Assembly: GCF_902459465.1 (NCBI RefSeq)
Contig: NC_047071.1
Span: forward strand, 12,916,385-12,980,384
Direction: 5' to 3'
Origin: Asterias rubens
Lineage: Eukaryota; Echinodermata; Asteroidea; Forcipulatida; Asteriidae
Length of the DNA stretch: 64,000 nucleotides
Part shown: positions 12,924 through 26,700 of the stretch, in pieces
Layout of the letters: every line of letters begins with the position of its first letter
How positions within the stretch are numbered: position 1 is the first letter of the stretch
The notes under the pieces: generated by a model
Database searches by the model: none
What the model saw: the letters and a program-made list of their open reading frames with translations, nothing else
Told to the model about the DNA's origin: nothing
Translations under genes and position numbers: made by a program

Positions 12924-13162
12924 AGGAACACGTTGCCTTGGATCGGTCGAGTTGAAAAACGTTTGCATTTATTTGTTATAAAATGCATATGATTAACATA
13001 CTATTTTAAAAGTAGAATACAATGATTCACACAAGCATCACTCGAAATTGCGTGGTTTTCCTTTTACCTCGTCGACAAACACGGTCGGCCATTTATGGGG
13101 GTCAGATTTTTGACTCCCATAAATGGCCGACCGTGTTAGATCCAAGGCAACGTGTTCCTTTA
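12924..13162. mobile_element. MITE family B, second copy
   Basis: Ends 'aaaggaacacgttgccttgg' and the complement 'ccaaggcaacgtgttccttt' enclose about 240 bp. An inner palindrome lies at 13,081-13,130 ('ggtcggccatttatgggggt'). Confidence 0.9.
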
Positions 13163-13960
13163 AATGCCCAAATTGTTGGGGTGTCGGGTCTACTCCATGG
13201 CCGCTGGCCTCGCCTTGAAATACGAATTTTATACGAGTGGAAAGCCCTTGAAAATGTCCATCCAATGGTGCCAAACTTGTTTAGATTGAGTAATGATATG
13301 GGGTCGATTTGACCCGTTGGAACTTTTGATTTCCTCACCGACAGCTCTATGCACAAAATTCCCTAAGGGAGGCTTGTTGAGATCGTCTTGAAGCACACCC
13401 GCCTACTTGTCATTTGCGCCATCAAAAAGAATGGAAGTCGCCATAAACTTTGTAATTATGATGCAGGGATATTCCAGGATGACTCAGGTGCAAACTGCGT
13501 TTCTCTAGCAATTTTAATTCCAGATTTATTAAAGAGTTTGGTCGAAAAAAAATTCTCCGAGGCCATTTTTTCCCAGTGAATATTTGTCTTTATTATTCGT
13601 CACAGTGCCCTGTGTTTGATGGACCATTATACACACAGTGCATGCGCCAATTTTGGAGGGGGTAGTAGCTTCACTCCCTGGCCGCTGGCACCACTTTGAA
13701 AACTCGTTATACATTATACGTTTTAAACGAGAAAAAAAAAACATTGAAAATTGCCATCCGATGGTGCCAAACTTGTTAAGATTGAGCATTAAAACGGGGT
13801 CGAATTTACCAGTCGTAATTGTTGATGTTCTGTCCGACAGTTATGTGCACAAAAATCCCAATTGAGAGGACTTCAATAGTTACCAATAGTGTCCAGAGTG
13901 TTGAATACAAGGGGCAACAAATTCGATTTGAACTAATTTAAACTGAATTTAGTTTATTTC

Positions 13961-14265
13961 AAGGCACTTGGCACTATTGGACTTACTCAAAATAAATGTA
14001 TGCTTATAAGCATACACACAACTTACTTAGTAACGAGCATGTATATAGCTGCTGGTAGTATAAAACATTGTGAAAATCGGCTCCCTCTGAAGTATCGCAG
14101 TTTTTTAAGAAAGAAGTAATTTCTCAGTATAATATTTGAATTGATTTCGAGACCTTACGCGTGAGGTTATCTTTGTTGGCCGATTTATTTAGTGGTAGGG
14201 GTAATATTATTTAGTGAGAAGACTGGTCTTTGACCTTACCAATATTATTGTCCATTGCCTTTATT
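13961..14265. mobile_element. MITE family A, diverged copy
   Basis: Starts 'aaggcacttggcactattgg' and ends 'ccaatattattgtccattgc'. The inner 'cggctccctctgaagta' block is kept. Confidence 0.75.
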
Positions 14266-14767
14266 AGTGTGTACAACAAGGTCCGATTCTAACTAGTACA
14301 ATTAAACTGTTGCCACAAAAAACTTACAGAACAATGACGCAGGAATTTAAAACAACTATAATAAAAAAAAAAAACAGTACTTAAAATTATTGAAACTTTG
14401 TTAAAAATCAGAAAAGGTGTAAATAAGTCAGTGCAGGTAAACCAATGTACTCTGATGAATGGAACATGGCCAAGATGGTGACAGCGTGAGAAAGGTTTAA
14501 ATATGTCACTCTCTGGTGTTATTCACGAGCCTCGAAGTGTGACGTGATGTTCGGGCTACGGGCATGTAGTCTCCTTGATCAAACCAAGGGGTGCATATTA
14601 TTAACAGTCGCCCATCTATTCCTTTGTGTACCAAAAGCTGGGTAGCAGGGGCAAGGAGATCATGAATATGCAGGGTAGGAAACCGAGCGGTGTGCATTCA
14701 CCTGTTGATAATGATGCTCATTACAGCGCCGGGCGATTCGGCCAGTTTCGGCCTAGCTCTCGGGCGG

Positions 14768-17700
14768 TTAAATAGATACGTGCTCCCTAATTAGACGTGT
14801 GGTTTCAGCAGACTGCAAACATCCCAACAGCTCAAAACGAAGTACGACTTGTGAAACCCACGCAACCGGCAGCAGCCGAATGATGCTAGCTATGACCGGT
14901 TGCGGGAAGGAGGTGGTCACCTCCGTGGTGCCGTCGGTGTTGCCGTTAAAAACCTATACGGAGAAAGAGAGCCAATACTTAACAAGTGTTGTGCACTAAT
15001 AGTTATAGACTTGGTTCGAAGTTTTAAGTCACACCTTGTTTTTTAATTTTATTTTTGGAATGTTAAGTATAAGAGCTTGCATATATATAGCCCGGTTGGT
15101 GGCGGGAATTGTGCAGCATCAACAAGCAATACAACTGAGTTTTAAAAGTAATCATTCCTCCAACATTAAGGAGGTTGAAACAAGTGACTGATGTGACAGC
15201 AATAACAAGAACATACATAATATGGTAAACTTCCCATAGCTGATGGCGCAATTATGCCCAGAGATCAAGTGCGACCTTGCTGTCATGAGATTTTACACGG
15301 TCTATTGGACCGTAGCCCCTTTTTGTTTCGAAATATTCTTGCAGGCACGAGCCTCTGCTCACAATTGATCCGTCCATGATGTATTGTGGCCTTGTCACAA
15401 GATTTGGAGGCAACTCTATGCAGCCAACTGCAGCAACAGGGCCACTTTTGTAGCACATGAAAAAAATTTCACTTTTGATCCCAAAGAACAATGTGAACAT
15501 TCACATGTAAATGGTCATTCTCTCCTTGGAGATTGCTTGGTTGCCTGTTGCCCCGTAACTGAGGCAATTTACAGGCAACCAGCTCCAGGCATCCCTAAGG
15601 AAAAAGGGCACTCATAATTGAATGTCCACATACTATTATTTGGGATAATAACACATTGTTTGAAAAGTTACTCATTTGCTTCTGAAGTATTCCGGTAGGG
15701 TATAACATTACACTGCAATTTGAAGCCTCCAAGTTGCCTGTAAACGTTTCCCGGTGTGACAAGGCCCTTACGATTATTACAAAGTATAGACAACCATTTT
15801 GAGATAATATGGTGAACACATTCATATGAAACTCATGGATTTGGGTAAATTGTGTCTGAATGTACCCAAACCAAACATTGCATTCATTTTACTAGTGTCC
15901 GTCATGCATTAAAAAGTCTGACGGGAGAGTAGCATGAACTTGACCCGTAGCACATCAACATCATCCTACCTTGGGTGTGCCATCCTGGCTCGTAACATCA
16001 ACAAGGTTCACCTTTGCCATTGATGCGTACTTGACTTGGAATAGGGTCACCCAGCACAAATGGCTGGTCTCGTCAACATTGCGACCCTGTGTAATGACTC
16101 CCGTTACGATTGCGTCCACCCCAAGTTCCACTTGTATCCAGGAGCCGACGGCGGTGGAGGCAGCCTTCCATCCACCAATCAGAGGATATGCACCCGGATA
16201 GTTTAACCGAGCCGAAGAGGGCGTGCTATAGCGAGCTCCAGTGCTGTCGGTGGACGACGCGGAGAAATTTTCATCCGGGATGTTCAGAGGAGTGCCGTGT
16301 TCAATGCCCAGACGGTCGGCCGCATCACACCGAGGACCGACTGGTAAAAATAATACAAATTGCAAGGGAATCATGATACACAAATCCAAGTGTCGGATGG
16401 CCTTTTGTCAATGCCTTCGTGGCTTGGGGAGCCGCCGCGATCCCAGGCAACTGGAAGGGGAGACCACTTGTTATATATACCCCTTTTGAAATTAATAATA
16501 CTGTCTTGTTTTCTCCTTTTCAAAACCACGGCTCAGTGACTTCGGCTTCATCAGTGTGTTGTTTTGGAAGACGTGCGTTCTCGGCACGAGTCATTACATT
16601 TTGACAAATGGATCTTAAGCCGTAGCCAATGCAAAAAACAAATATCGAAGAGGGCCACTTATAATAATATCAAAGGATGCTTACCTGGGCAATCGAAGAA
16701 TGTCTGAATCTCGTCGGGGTCCTCGCTTAAGAAGAGCCCGTCCAAATAATGGCCAATGGCCGGGTCATTGTCGGGCATGACTCCACCTGGTCTAACGGCA
16801 CTACAGACGCATGGATCCTCGTAGGGTAAGACCCATTCGGATGATCCGTACACAGTCTCAATGAAGCAGATTTGCTCCGATGCGACCATTTTGATACCTG
16901 GTTAAAAACAAAGGAAATGGCATTAAACATTCCGAAAGCTATGTGGCCAAAATTACTTGACTTCATCACCACAATCACCTCGGCTACACTTGACCAAGTC
17001 CTTAGGTTGGCGGTGGATACATTTCATAAAAATATGTCGAATAATTGCATAATGGCAAAACCTTTTTTGAATAGCTTTAGAGCTGAAAAAAATATAATAA
17101 ACATTTTGTTTTTTTAATAAAGAAACGCGAGTACACTACTTTACTTTGATAGAAGAAACTTAGTTTTCATTGTAGGCCCTTAGATTAAAGTCACTTGGAA
17201 ATATATTTTTTTTCTTTCAAACATAAGAGTATATGCTTACGAACAATAAAACAATTTTTTTAGTAATTGTTTGTCACGATTTATATGTTTAAAAAATATA
17301 TAAAGTTGTTTGGGGGCTGACTCCGCCTACCCCTTTTGTGACGTCAATCGAGGCAGACTTTGCCTGCAATGCGTATAGTAAACACACGTGCAAAGTACAT
17401 GTACGTCCAAGTCGTGAGTTGGTACGTTTCAAAAAGTGTTTTTCTGCATTCAGCAGCAATACACCTGGTCGGCATTGCCGGAAAAAAACAAAAAAATCTT
17501 TTTTTGAAACGTACAAACTCACGACTTGGTCCGTACATGTACTTTGCAATTGTGTTTACTCTACGCATTACAGGCAAAGTCTGCCTCGATTGACGTCACG
17601 AACAGCGCCCTCTCGGGTCGGGGTATAATCTTAAATTTGTTAATAACATAAGAACTGATTTTTTTTAAACCTTAGTTAACTGTTTATTCACATTCCACTC

Positions 17701-20700
17701 ATCAAAACACATATATTAGTGACAAAACCTTTATTTTGAAAAAATCCCACTTCCAGGTGACTTTAAATTGTACTCCAGATTAAATTCTTTCATGCAACTT
17801 AAATATAACTTTAAAGACCCAAGTTTGCTTTCACGTAATACTTGATAATAGTGCGATATACAACGATCAGACCCAAGTTAATTACAAGGAGTCCTTCCGA
17901 CACACTGTTTTTCTTCTAATGGAGGTTGTGAGGAGCAAGTTTTTGTTTTATATCGTTCAGCTGCAAAAGCCAAAAGTAAAGGTACAAATGACAAAATTAA
18001 CTGACCAATAGCGGACACCGTAGCTGAACACTTGGACACGAACACGTGGTCATAACAGAAAATGGCGGCCCGCATGAACAGCTCGGAGTGATAACCGGAG
18101 GTCTACTAAAAGTTTGGAATGTTTGGAAAGTTTGGTTTGCCGTTTTGAACTGTAAAAACTTGACCTATTCCGTATCGGGTCTGGAGGAAGAGGTCGGAAA
18201 GCGTATTGATGTATTTAACCAGAAAAAAAACGCACTCGAAGTAGATGGAATTTGGGTGTTTTTGACATCACTACAGTGTGACGTACCAGTACGTTTTTTT
18301 GCAGCATGGAGCCCGCCAATCATGCAACGGAGGGGTACAACCTGGGCTTGGAGCCCGCATGCTGCTGCCCGCAAACAGTGAAGGTATGAATTCTTATCTC
18401 ATTACCAACAACCAGCAAAAACAAAATACTGCGGGAAAGGAGTATTTTGGAACCGACTGGTACTTTGTTTATGTGTGTAAACAATAATTGATTCTTATTT
18501 ATTTATAAATATTTTTATATTTATTTTCTGGTAGTCCAAACTTGGTGTGGGTTTTAGCTGTCTGCTCATTTAATTCCAGAGTAGAATTTGTTTTTATTCC
18601 ATTATGAAAACTATGTGCTGAAATTTCACAAAGGCATTTTTACAAATATTATCAGCAATACGAAGAAATACACCTAAACAATACAATCAGAAAATACCTC
18701 TTGGTGACTCGGACTGAAACTACCAGAACTTTACCGCGGTAATTTCGTATAATTATTATTTTGTGTGTTCAGTGTTCGTGTTACTCCCGCATGTTAAAAT
18801 TATTAATGCTATAATTTTGTTAAAAAGCAGTCATCATTTGCCACGAGGTAAAAGAGCATTATGTTATTAAATTTTAAGAGCATAGTTCATGAAAGGGAAA
18901 CGGACCTTGGACAATGGCAAATTGTTTAGGGATGAACTGATGCTTTGTCAAACGAATATACTTGTAAGTTCTATTATCAGACATGCCCGATCGACATGGA
19001 CTATATAAAGTAAACATTTGTATGACCCATGGACTCTGAATATCCAGAATCAAAGGAAACCACGCTTACGGGAATAGCCTTACACACAAAAATAATGCAA
19101 TTTTAAATTGCTAAAACAAAAACTAATCACACAAAAAAAAATTGTGTAATTTTTGTTTTTCAATGATTTGTCTATATTCACTTCTGTAAGCTTTTCAGAA
19201 AAAGAAAAAAAAAAATTGAAATCAAGATTACAAAATGAGTTAACCACATTTCCTGGCGGTCTACTGGCTGCCGTAGGCCTACACCATGGCAATAATAAGG
19301 TTAGTATCAATGGTGATAATGCCTGGAAAACTATTAACATATTATAAAGTGCAACATACAGTAAATCACATCAACAAATTTAAATTATATGCAGTCCATG
19401 TGAATTTAAAAAAGAGGTATTCAAAAAGTCCAGTCACATAAAACCACAACAACAACAACACGTCGTTCCCCCCCCCCCAATTTGTGTCGTGTAGTTTCAA
19501 CACTTGAATAGAGCTTTTATGACAAGGCCGGCCCTTTTATCTGATCAGCACTATCAATTAATTATTATTTATTAAATAATTAGTAGGATTAGTGAGCAAG
19601 ATGATATTCAGCAAAATACAATTAATAACAAATTTATAACATGCATGATTAAACGCCAAGGACAAGAGTAGTGTGTTGGGTCTTAATTAGACAATCTATT
19701 GTTATATTATTCATATATTCATAAATCAATAGGATTAAAGGCCTAAATTAGCATAACAAAGGATGGCATGAGTCTTAATGAGACAGTCTATTGTTATATT
19801 ATTCATAAGGCATGAATGTGTGCATAAATGAATAATGATAAGGGAGGTCATATGACTATGTATGAGGTCAAATGATGGGCCAATGAGAGGGGAGGGCTTA
19901 ATGAGACAGAAATATGCACGAGACTGTTGTGAGTTTGATTTGAAATGGGCCAATGAGAGGAAAGGGCTTAATGAGACAGAAATATGCAGAAAAAAAATTA
20001 AAAAATAAAATATAATTTTATATATATATATATATATATAAATTATACAAAAAAAAAATATATATGTATATATAAAAATTATATAAAAGTTATTAAAAAA
20101 AAATATATATATATATATGTATATACAAAAATAAAAAATAAAAAAACATTTACAAAAAACATTTATAAAAAACATTAAAAAAAACAGACAGTGATTGAAT
20201 CTCTCTTTTGAAAATGTGGTGGCTCTTAATAGAGCCGGTTTTGCATGCGCCTTCTCGGTGTGCTTTGCGCCTTGCAGCTGCTCGTCTTGAGGCGGGGTCT
20301 CGAGGTTGGGGTCTTGCATGTGCTGCCAAGGCACGTACGTACTTTAACCAACCTGATTTAGAGCCTGGCGAAGGGTTGAGGGCGCTGCGAATCTGCCTCC
20401 TTTTTTCGAAACCCTTTGGCAAACTCTCCAGGTAGTTGAAGTAAGCAGTGTTGGAAACAAAGGCTGCCTGGACCATTGCCGACTCGATGGTTATGTAGTC
20501 GACGTCTTCTTCGTACTCCCTGGTCTTGATGGCCAATGAGATCCTATGTAGTTCATTGCAGCGTTGACGTTGGGCTTCTAGCAACGCTACATGGTTGGTT
20601 TTGTCGGCGATACTAAAATTAAAACTGTTGTATGCAAATACCATCCAGCTCGTGCAGTTACCGTCAGCATCCATCGTTGCAAAATGAATCTTAGACCCCG

Positions 20701-23700
20701 GGTACCCCCTCCTAAGTAACAAGTCCTAACAATATGGAAATGGACTAATGAGAGAAGAGGGCTTAATGAGACAGAAATATGCACTAGAGGTTGGAAGCGA
20801 GATCAATAACCACAATGAAAAAAAATTTGATTATAACCTTGAACAAAAGGTTTGGTGTACCCTGAGCATCTTCGGGGGAAAGGTTGTTATTGAAAACACC
20901 ACTTCACAATCATTTGGAGAGTTTGCGTAACCATAAGAGAATAATAGGGTTTGGAAAAGGCAGGAAGGAGTGGGGCTAGGGAACTAAAGGTTTAATACAA
21001 CTTACACTTTACCATTACGTATTGTGAGTCTAAAAGTCTTAATAAGACAGAAATATGCACTAGAGGTTGGAAGCGAGATCAATAACCACTATATTAAAAA
21101 AAAGATTATAACCTTGAACAAAAGGTTTGGGTGTACCCTGAGTATCTTCGGGGGAAAGGTTGTTATTGAAAACATGATTTTATGTTATGTTACTTACACT
21201 TTTAGTGTTTAAAACCATTATGCAATTACACGTCGAATATAATGCGAGCTTATATCTGTATTTAGTTTTTATAAAACAATCATTATTGGAATAAAAAAAA
21301 ACGAACCCCATAATTTGAGATTACCTACATGAAACGCGTACAGTAAATTCGATTCTTTATAATCGAATATTCGGATGTTACTTGAAAAGGAAATATTCCA
21401 TCAGTTATTTACTCAGTAGGACTCCTACGTGTTTTAAAATATTCATGCAGTTAAAGTAGTCCTAGTAAATTCATTAAGTTTAACTGAAGTCATATAATAG
21501 TATCGAGTGATAGGTAGACAAAATTAAGACAGTTTGGTTATTCTCTTTTTGGAAGATGTTGGGGGCTCTGAAAAGAACCGGTTGGTTTTGACGCGTTACA
21601 CATTCAACGTCTATTTGAAGGTGATGAACATTGTGATAGCCTTGATTCGTGATGCACTTGCTTTATCAGTTTGTAGATGTAGGTCCTTTCTACGTCTTTT
21701 CCTGTTGCCATCTGGTGGTGCTCCCTTAGCCTCACCGGCCTTCTTCCGTCCGTCTCCACGTGGCTTTTTGAATTTTCCGTGGGCGATATGATATTTAAAC
21801 AGAGTATGAAAGATTAAATTAATCCCCGTTATAGTAAAAAGAATACATGTCATTTTTAGTATATGGAGAGACTATTGTAAACATTCCTATACTCTTTTTT
21901 CTTTAAATTTTAAGTTAAAAGCGTTACGTTCAATATAGAATTGAATCTTAAGAGTGTCAAACGTCTTGAGCCATTTTACAAACAAACATATATTTTTTTT
22001 AATACTACGAGAAAAATTGTGCGCTACCATGGCTAACGGAAGTTGTTATCGTTCAGTGTTGCCGCCCATGACTAAATCAATACATGTGTTGCGTTGCAAG
22101 AGTCAGCAAAATCATGAAAGTTTACCTGCCGCGATTAATACATTTATCTTCCCCAGTAACGGACCATCAATTGAACAAAGAGTAACTTTTAGTGTTTAAA
22201 ACCACCATGCAATTGCAAGTCGAATATGAAGTGAGCTTAGTTTCGTATTATTTTAGTGTTTATAAAACAAGTTATCATTGGAATGATAACGACCCCCATA
22301 ACTTGGGGTTACATGTAATGCGTACAGTCAAATATTTGGATGTTACTTTTAGCAAGTGAGGAAACAAATTTCAGTTCTCAACTTATTGAGACAAAAATTC
22401 GGTATACGATACTAAACACGAACGTTTCTTTTAAAGTTATTAAACGAGCTTAACTGTCTACACAGTCCATCTCAAGACTGTTTAGTTACACATCATTACG
22501 AGTAGCATTTAAAATAAACTCACCAAATTCAGATGGTGCGCATGAAAAACCAACACGTTACCGTAGCTCCATGTTTATAACGACGGCATCGATCTCGATC
22601 TCTAATAATATTAAGTCATTGTTTCTCCCGATACTTCTTACACAAACTGATAATAGAAAAATGTATGCTTCTTTTCGACCGAAAAATCGCATCCGGACAT
22701 TATTCCATGATTTGTACACGTACACTATCGGTAGAGTTGCCACATGTCTATACCTGCAACATTGGATCTACAACAAATTTTGCCCGCTGGGTCATGTACA
22801 TGTACCCCTATTGTTGACGAATCGATTAGTGTTCCCCACTATTTGCTAAAGGATTAAATTTGTCCAGGCCCTTAAACGAAAAGAGTCTATGCTGTGCACA
22901 ACAAGACAGTAGCTTACAATGTTGAATGGTACCGACTGTTGAATGCTTGTCGATATTATACGAAGACAATCTTTTTATTACATACAGTTATTTTCTGTGG
23001 TAAAAAATTAATGACTTCGTCTTCATTACGAATGAAAGACACTGTTTGTTGTTTTTTGCTAACACCAGATACATCACTAACTTGTGTCCGATTTAACTCA
23101 GTTGAAACTTAATCATCATCATTCACATGAGTGCTTATTAATTATTGTAAAAAAAAAGAAGTTTGGTTTCAGCGTTTTTTTTGTATGTGATTGTTTTATC
23201 ACATTGTTTAAATTTATATCAGTAGTTAGCTTGACGTGCTTCTGACGTGGACACATAAACAAACGCTACACATTAAACGAAACGTAAGTATAACAAAAAC
23301 GAACATGTACAAAGACTGCAACATAAAACAAATCAATAAACAATAATGTGATTTAAAATTAAGAATTTTCAAAAGGCATGGACACAATTTTACAGAAAAA
23401 ATGTTAAAGTATAGGTCTATCGAGAAACTAAAAAAGAAACAAATGAAACAAAATCAGTAATACAACGAAACACTATACTATAGTCAACGACATGATGAGG
23501 AATATTCAACTAAACATCACATTATTATGGTACAACGTGTAGGTTCAGTATAAAAAACATCGATGCAGTCCAAAAACAGTTGGTTCAAAGCGCAGACACT
23601 TGCAAACCTCTCACAACTAAATACTAAAAGATAAAAGCCGAAAACTGAAAACAAAAAAAAGACTATCAAAATGTAAACCTCAAAGTAAAAGCTAAAGCAA

Positions 23701-26700
23701 AAATACTGAACTCAAAACTTAAAAACTATCAAACTAAAAAAAAAATTGAAGCTACAAATACAAATTGATGCAAACAAACCTGGAAAAAAAACTGAACTCA
23801 AAACTTAATAACTATAAAACTAAACAACTAAAAACTAACTACAAACTACAAACTGTACACTATCAACAATAAACTAACATAAAAAAACGCAATGCTGCAA
23901 ACTACAGAAGAAAAAAACTAAAGGAAAAAACGAAAAAAACACTCAAGTCTTAAAAACTAAACCACTTAGAACTGTAAAAACAAACTACAAACATCAAAAA
24001 TACGCACTGAAAACTGCAAACTACAAAGATTAATAAATAAAAACTAAAAGAAGAAGTAAAACTAAATTCAAAATTTTAAAACCTAAACACTTAAAATCTT
24101 AAAAAAATAAAAACTTGAAACTGCAATCCACAAGCTGCAAACTATAAACCAAAAGAAAAAAAAAAAAAAAAAAATTAAAAGCCTAAAAACTTAAGCCTAC
24201 AAACTATTCCAGAAAAACAAAATATTACCAAAAACTGCAAACTACATAAAAACTAAAGGGAAAACGAAAACTAAACTCAAATCTTAAAAAACTTACAACC
24301 TGGCAAAACTTGAAAGACAAACTACAAATTAAAAAACTAAAAGAAAAACATAATGAACTCGAAACTAAAAAAACAAGCAATTTAAACAGCTAAAAGCTTA
24401 AAGACTTCAAACTGCAACCTACAACTAACGTAAAACTTTGTTTAAAAGTTTACTATTACAAATTTCAAGCTACAAAATAAAACTTGAAGGATAAACGAAT
24501 ACTAGACCTAACTCGAAACTTGAAAACTTAATAAACCATTAATAATAACATATTATACAAGTAAATGTTATCGTAATACATTAATAATAATAATAATAAT
24601 AAAATAAACAATTCCAAATGCCAACTGAAATCTAAAAACTAACGAATTTAAGTACATAATACAAACTAAAAACTTAAAGAAAACAGTACTAAATTCCAAA
24701 CCTGCAAACTTCAAAGCCCACTAAAAAACAAAACAAACAAACTAGTACTGCATAATATTTTAGAACATAAGATGACACTTACTAAACTTTATTCTGAAAA
24801 TTTATTTTCAACTGAACACAAAAATCGAATACAAGTTATGTAGACAACTTGTAAATAAACTAACAGCAAAACAAGAACTGAACAATGTATGGACTCATTG
24901 AGCAAAATGTACAACACTGTAAAAACCACGGAGTAAACATCCAGATCACAAACTGCAAACGATAAAACAATTACACCCTCATACACCGTACATACATACT
25001 TACGAAAAAGTGTGTTTACCGTTTATACCATCTTTTCAGTTAAAAAAAAACTCAGTTTTGTTTAAGCATGTACGTTTTCCTCTTCTTTTGTTTTCTTTGG
25101 ATAATCTGTTTGGTAAAACAAAATCAACACACGTTCAATGTTTTCTATGATTTGCATCGGTTCAAATTCTTAATTTGTTTTTCATCGACTTTGTTAAATC
25201 ATTAAATGGTGCACTTTTGTTACAGCTCGTCCGGAGTTTTCGAACATATTTTCGGACGATTTGCCCAGCATATAAAGACATAATGATATCAAACCATTAT
25301 GTACAAAATAAATGAATTCACAGTATTAATAAGAAGTAACTGGAACTAAGTAAACTTTCGAGTACAACCAGAATAGAGCCGATGTGGTCTTGATGTTCTG
25401 AACAGTAAACTGTGCTCATCTTCATCGCCCAATTTTCGCCCAAAGATAACGAATGTGACGTCAAGGACAAGTCAGGACGAGATATGTTACGTAAACGTCA
25501 GTCACATGCGTGACGTTAGGGCAAGTCCGGACGGGTAGTTACGTAAAGTGTTAAGGAGAGTTATGTAAGAGTTAGAATAGTTCCTGATCGGTTGGTTAAA
25601 CATAGATGGCTGAAAAGGACTTATAAAAAGTGATCGTTTTCAATCTCTAACACTCATTCCGCAATTTTTTTAGACTACGACGCTAAGACAGAAGGAAACC
25701 TCTGCTAAACGGTATCTGTCGCATTTAACCATGGCTGAAGTATTCATACCTAATGTAGACTGTGACGGTGTGTTGACGGGAACACCTAGCTCCCCTACGT
25801 CTGTGTTCAGGCCATTTGACTGTGTGAATAGTCAATTGAATTGACACGCAGGCTTCTAAGCTTTGTGATGAAGCTGCAAAAAAAACAAAAGCTGATAAAA
25901 TTAGAAAACCAATTAACTCGGCCAATTAAACCTGTCGAGCTACAGACCCTTTATAAGCACTGGCTTTGAGATTATTGTAATTAAGTTGCCATTGTTAAAA
26001 TCCCATGACAGCTTTGTTCCTTATAATAAAACTAATTTCACTTGGTATCGTTTTATGGCGCGTTGGTAACCAACCCATTTTACGCTCGGTGCACATGATG
26101 ATTATTTCCCCCAGTAAATGGCCCATTTGTTTCGATCTTTGCAAACCAACCTGAACGCACCAAACCTGCAGCGGCAGAGATGTGTCTTGTGACTGCTGAC
26201 TTAGTTTGGTGCGTTCAGTTGGTTTGCAAAGAACGAAACAAATGGGCCATTTACTGGGGGAAATAATCATCATGTGCACCGAGCGTAAAATGGGTTGGTT
26301 ACCAACGCGCCATAAAACGATACCAAGTGAAATTAGTTTTATTATAAGGAACAAAGCTGTCATGGGATTTTAACAATGGCAACTTAATTACAATAATCTC
26401 AAAGCCAGTGCTTATAAAGGGTCTGTAGCTCGACAGGTTTAATTGGCCGAGTTTAATTGGTTTTCTAATTTTATCAGCTTTTGTTTTTTTTGCAGCTTCA
26501 TCACAAAGCTTAGAAGCCTGCGTGTCAATTCAATTGACTATTCACACAGTCAAATGGCCTGAACACAGACGTAGGGGAGCTAGGTGTTCCCGTCAACACA
26601 CCGTCACAGTCTACATTAGGTATGAATACTTCAGCCATGGTTAAATGCGACAGATACCGTTTAGCAGAGGTTTCCTTCTGTCTTAGCGTCGTAGTCTAAA

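Larger units (their letters stand above)
12101..14767. other. Repeat-filled intergenic stretch
   Basis: Holds a duplicated non-coding segment: 12,640-12,840 resembles 13,360-13,570 ('ccaggatgactca', 'aaactgcgt', 'ctctagca'), and 13,195-13,330 resembles 13,675-13,810 ('atggtgccaaacttgtt'). A MITE B copy sits between them. No exon supported. Confidence 0.6.
19682..21060 (+). repeat. Subterminal repeats CTTAATGAGACAG in the left arm
   Basis: At least six copies of a 'cttaatgagacag' core (variants CTTAATTAGACA, CTTAATAAGACA). Two are followed by 'tctattgttatattattcat' (about 19,682 and 19,772); four are followed by 'aaatatgca' (about 19,908, 19,966, 20,762 and 21,036), often preceded by 'gggccaatgagagg'. 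Spacing is irregular. The set is mirrored in the right arm and repeated in the duplicate (about 35,420, 39,460, 39,530). Such arrays commonly serve as transposase sites; that role is inferred. Confidence 0.85.
21185..22345 (+). repeat. Second pair of diverged internal direct repeats
   Basis: The segments at 21,195-21,385 and 22,188-22,345 share 'cttttagtgtttaaaacca', 'tttataaaaca' and 'cgtacagt'. They are more diverged than the arm-to-arm comparison, hence older than the palindrome. Confidence 0.7.

Noticed and set aside
17886..17960. Thrombospondin type-1 repeat end in discoidin exon 2
   Set aside because: KTCSSQPP...CVGRTPC looks like the tail of a TSP1 domain, but no WSxC/CG start is found upstream, so only a Cys-containing segment is claimed.
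17878..18075. Minus-strand ORF with an apparent signal peptide (MRAAIFCYDH...)
   Set aside because: The hydrophobic part is a pyrimidine-rich splice acceptor read as protein; the real exon starts at 17,960.
18296..19289. Two candidate plus-strand exons (about 18,296-18,380 and 19,199-19,289)
   Set aside because: They have AG/GT borders, and one frame joins without a stop, but the ATG frame meets a TGA after joining, the second starts with a poly-A run, and no domain is seen.
19735..20334. 199-residue open frame in the left arm
   Set aside because: Mostly translated TA and A runs (poly-Ile/Phe/Tyr).
26041..26345. CRISPR-like or origin-like structure at the palindrome centre
   Set aside because: Simple inverted symmetry in animal DNA; no spaced direct repeats.
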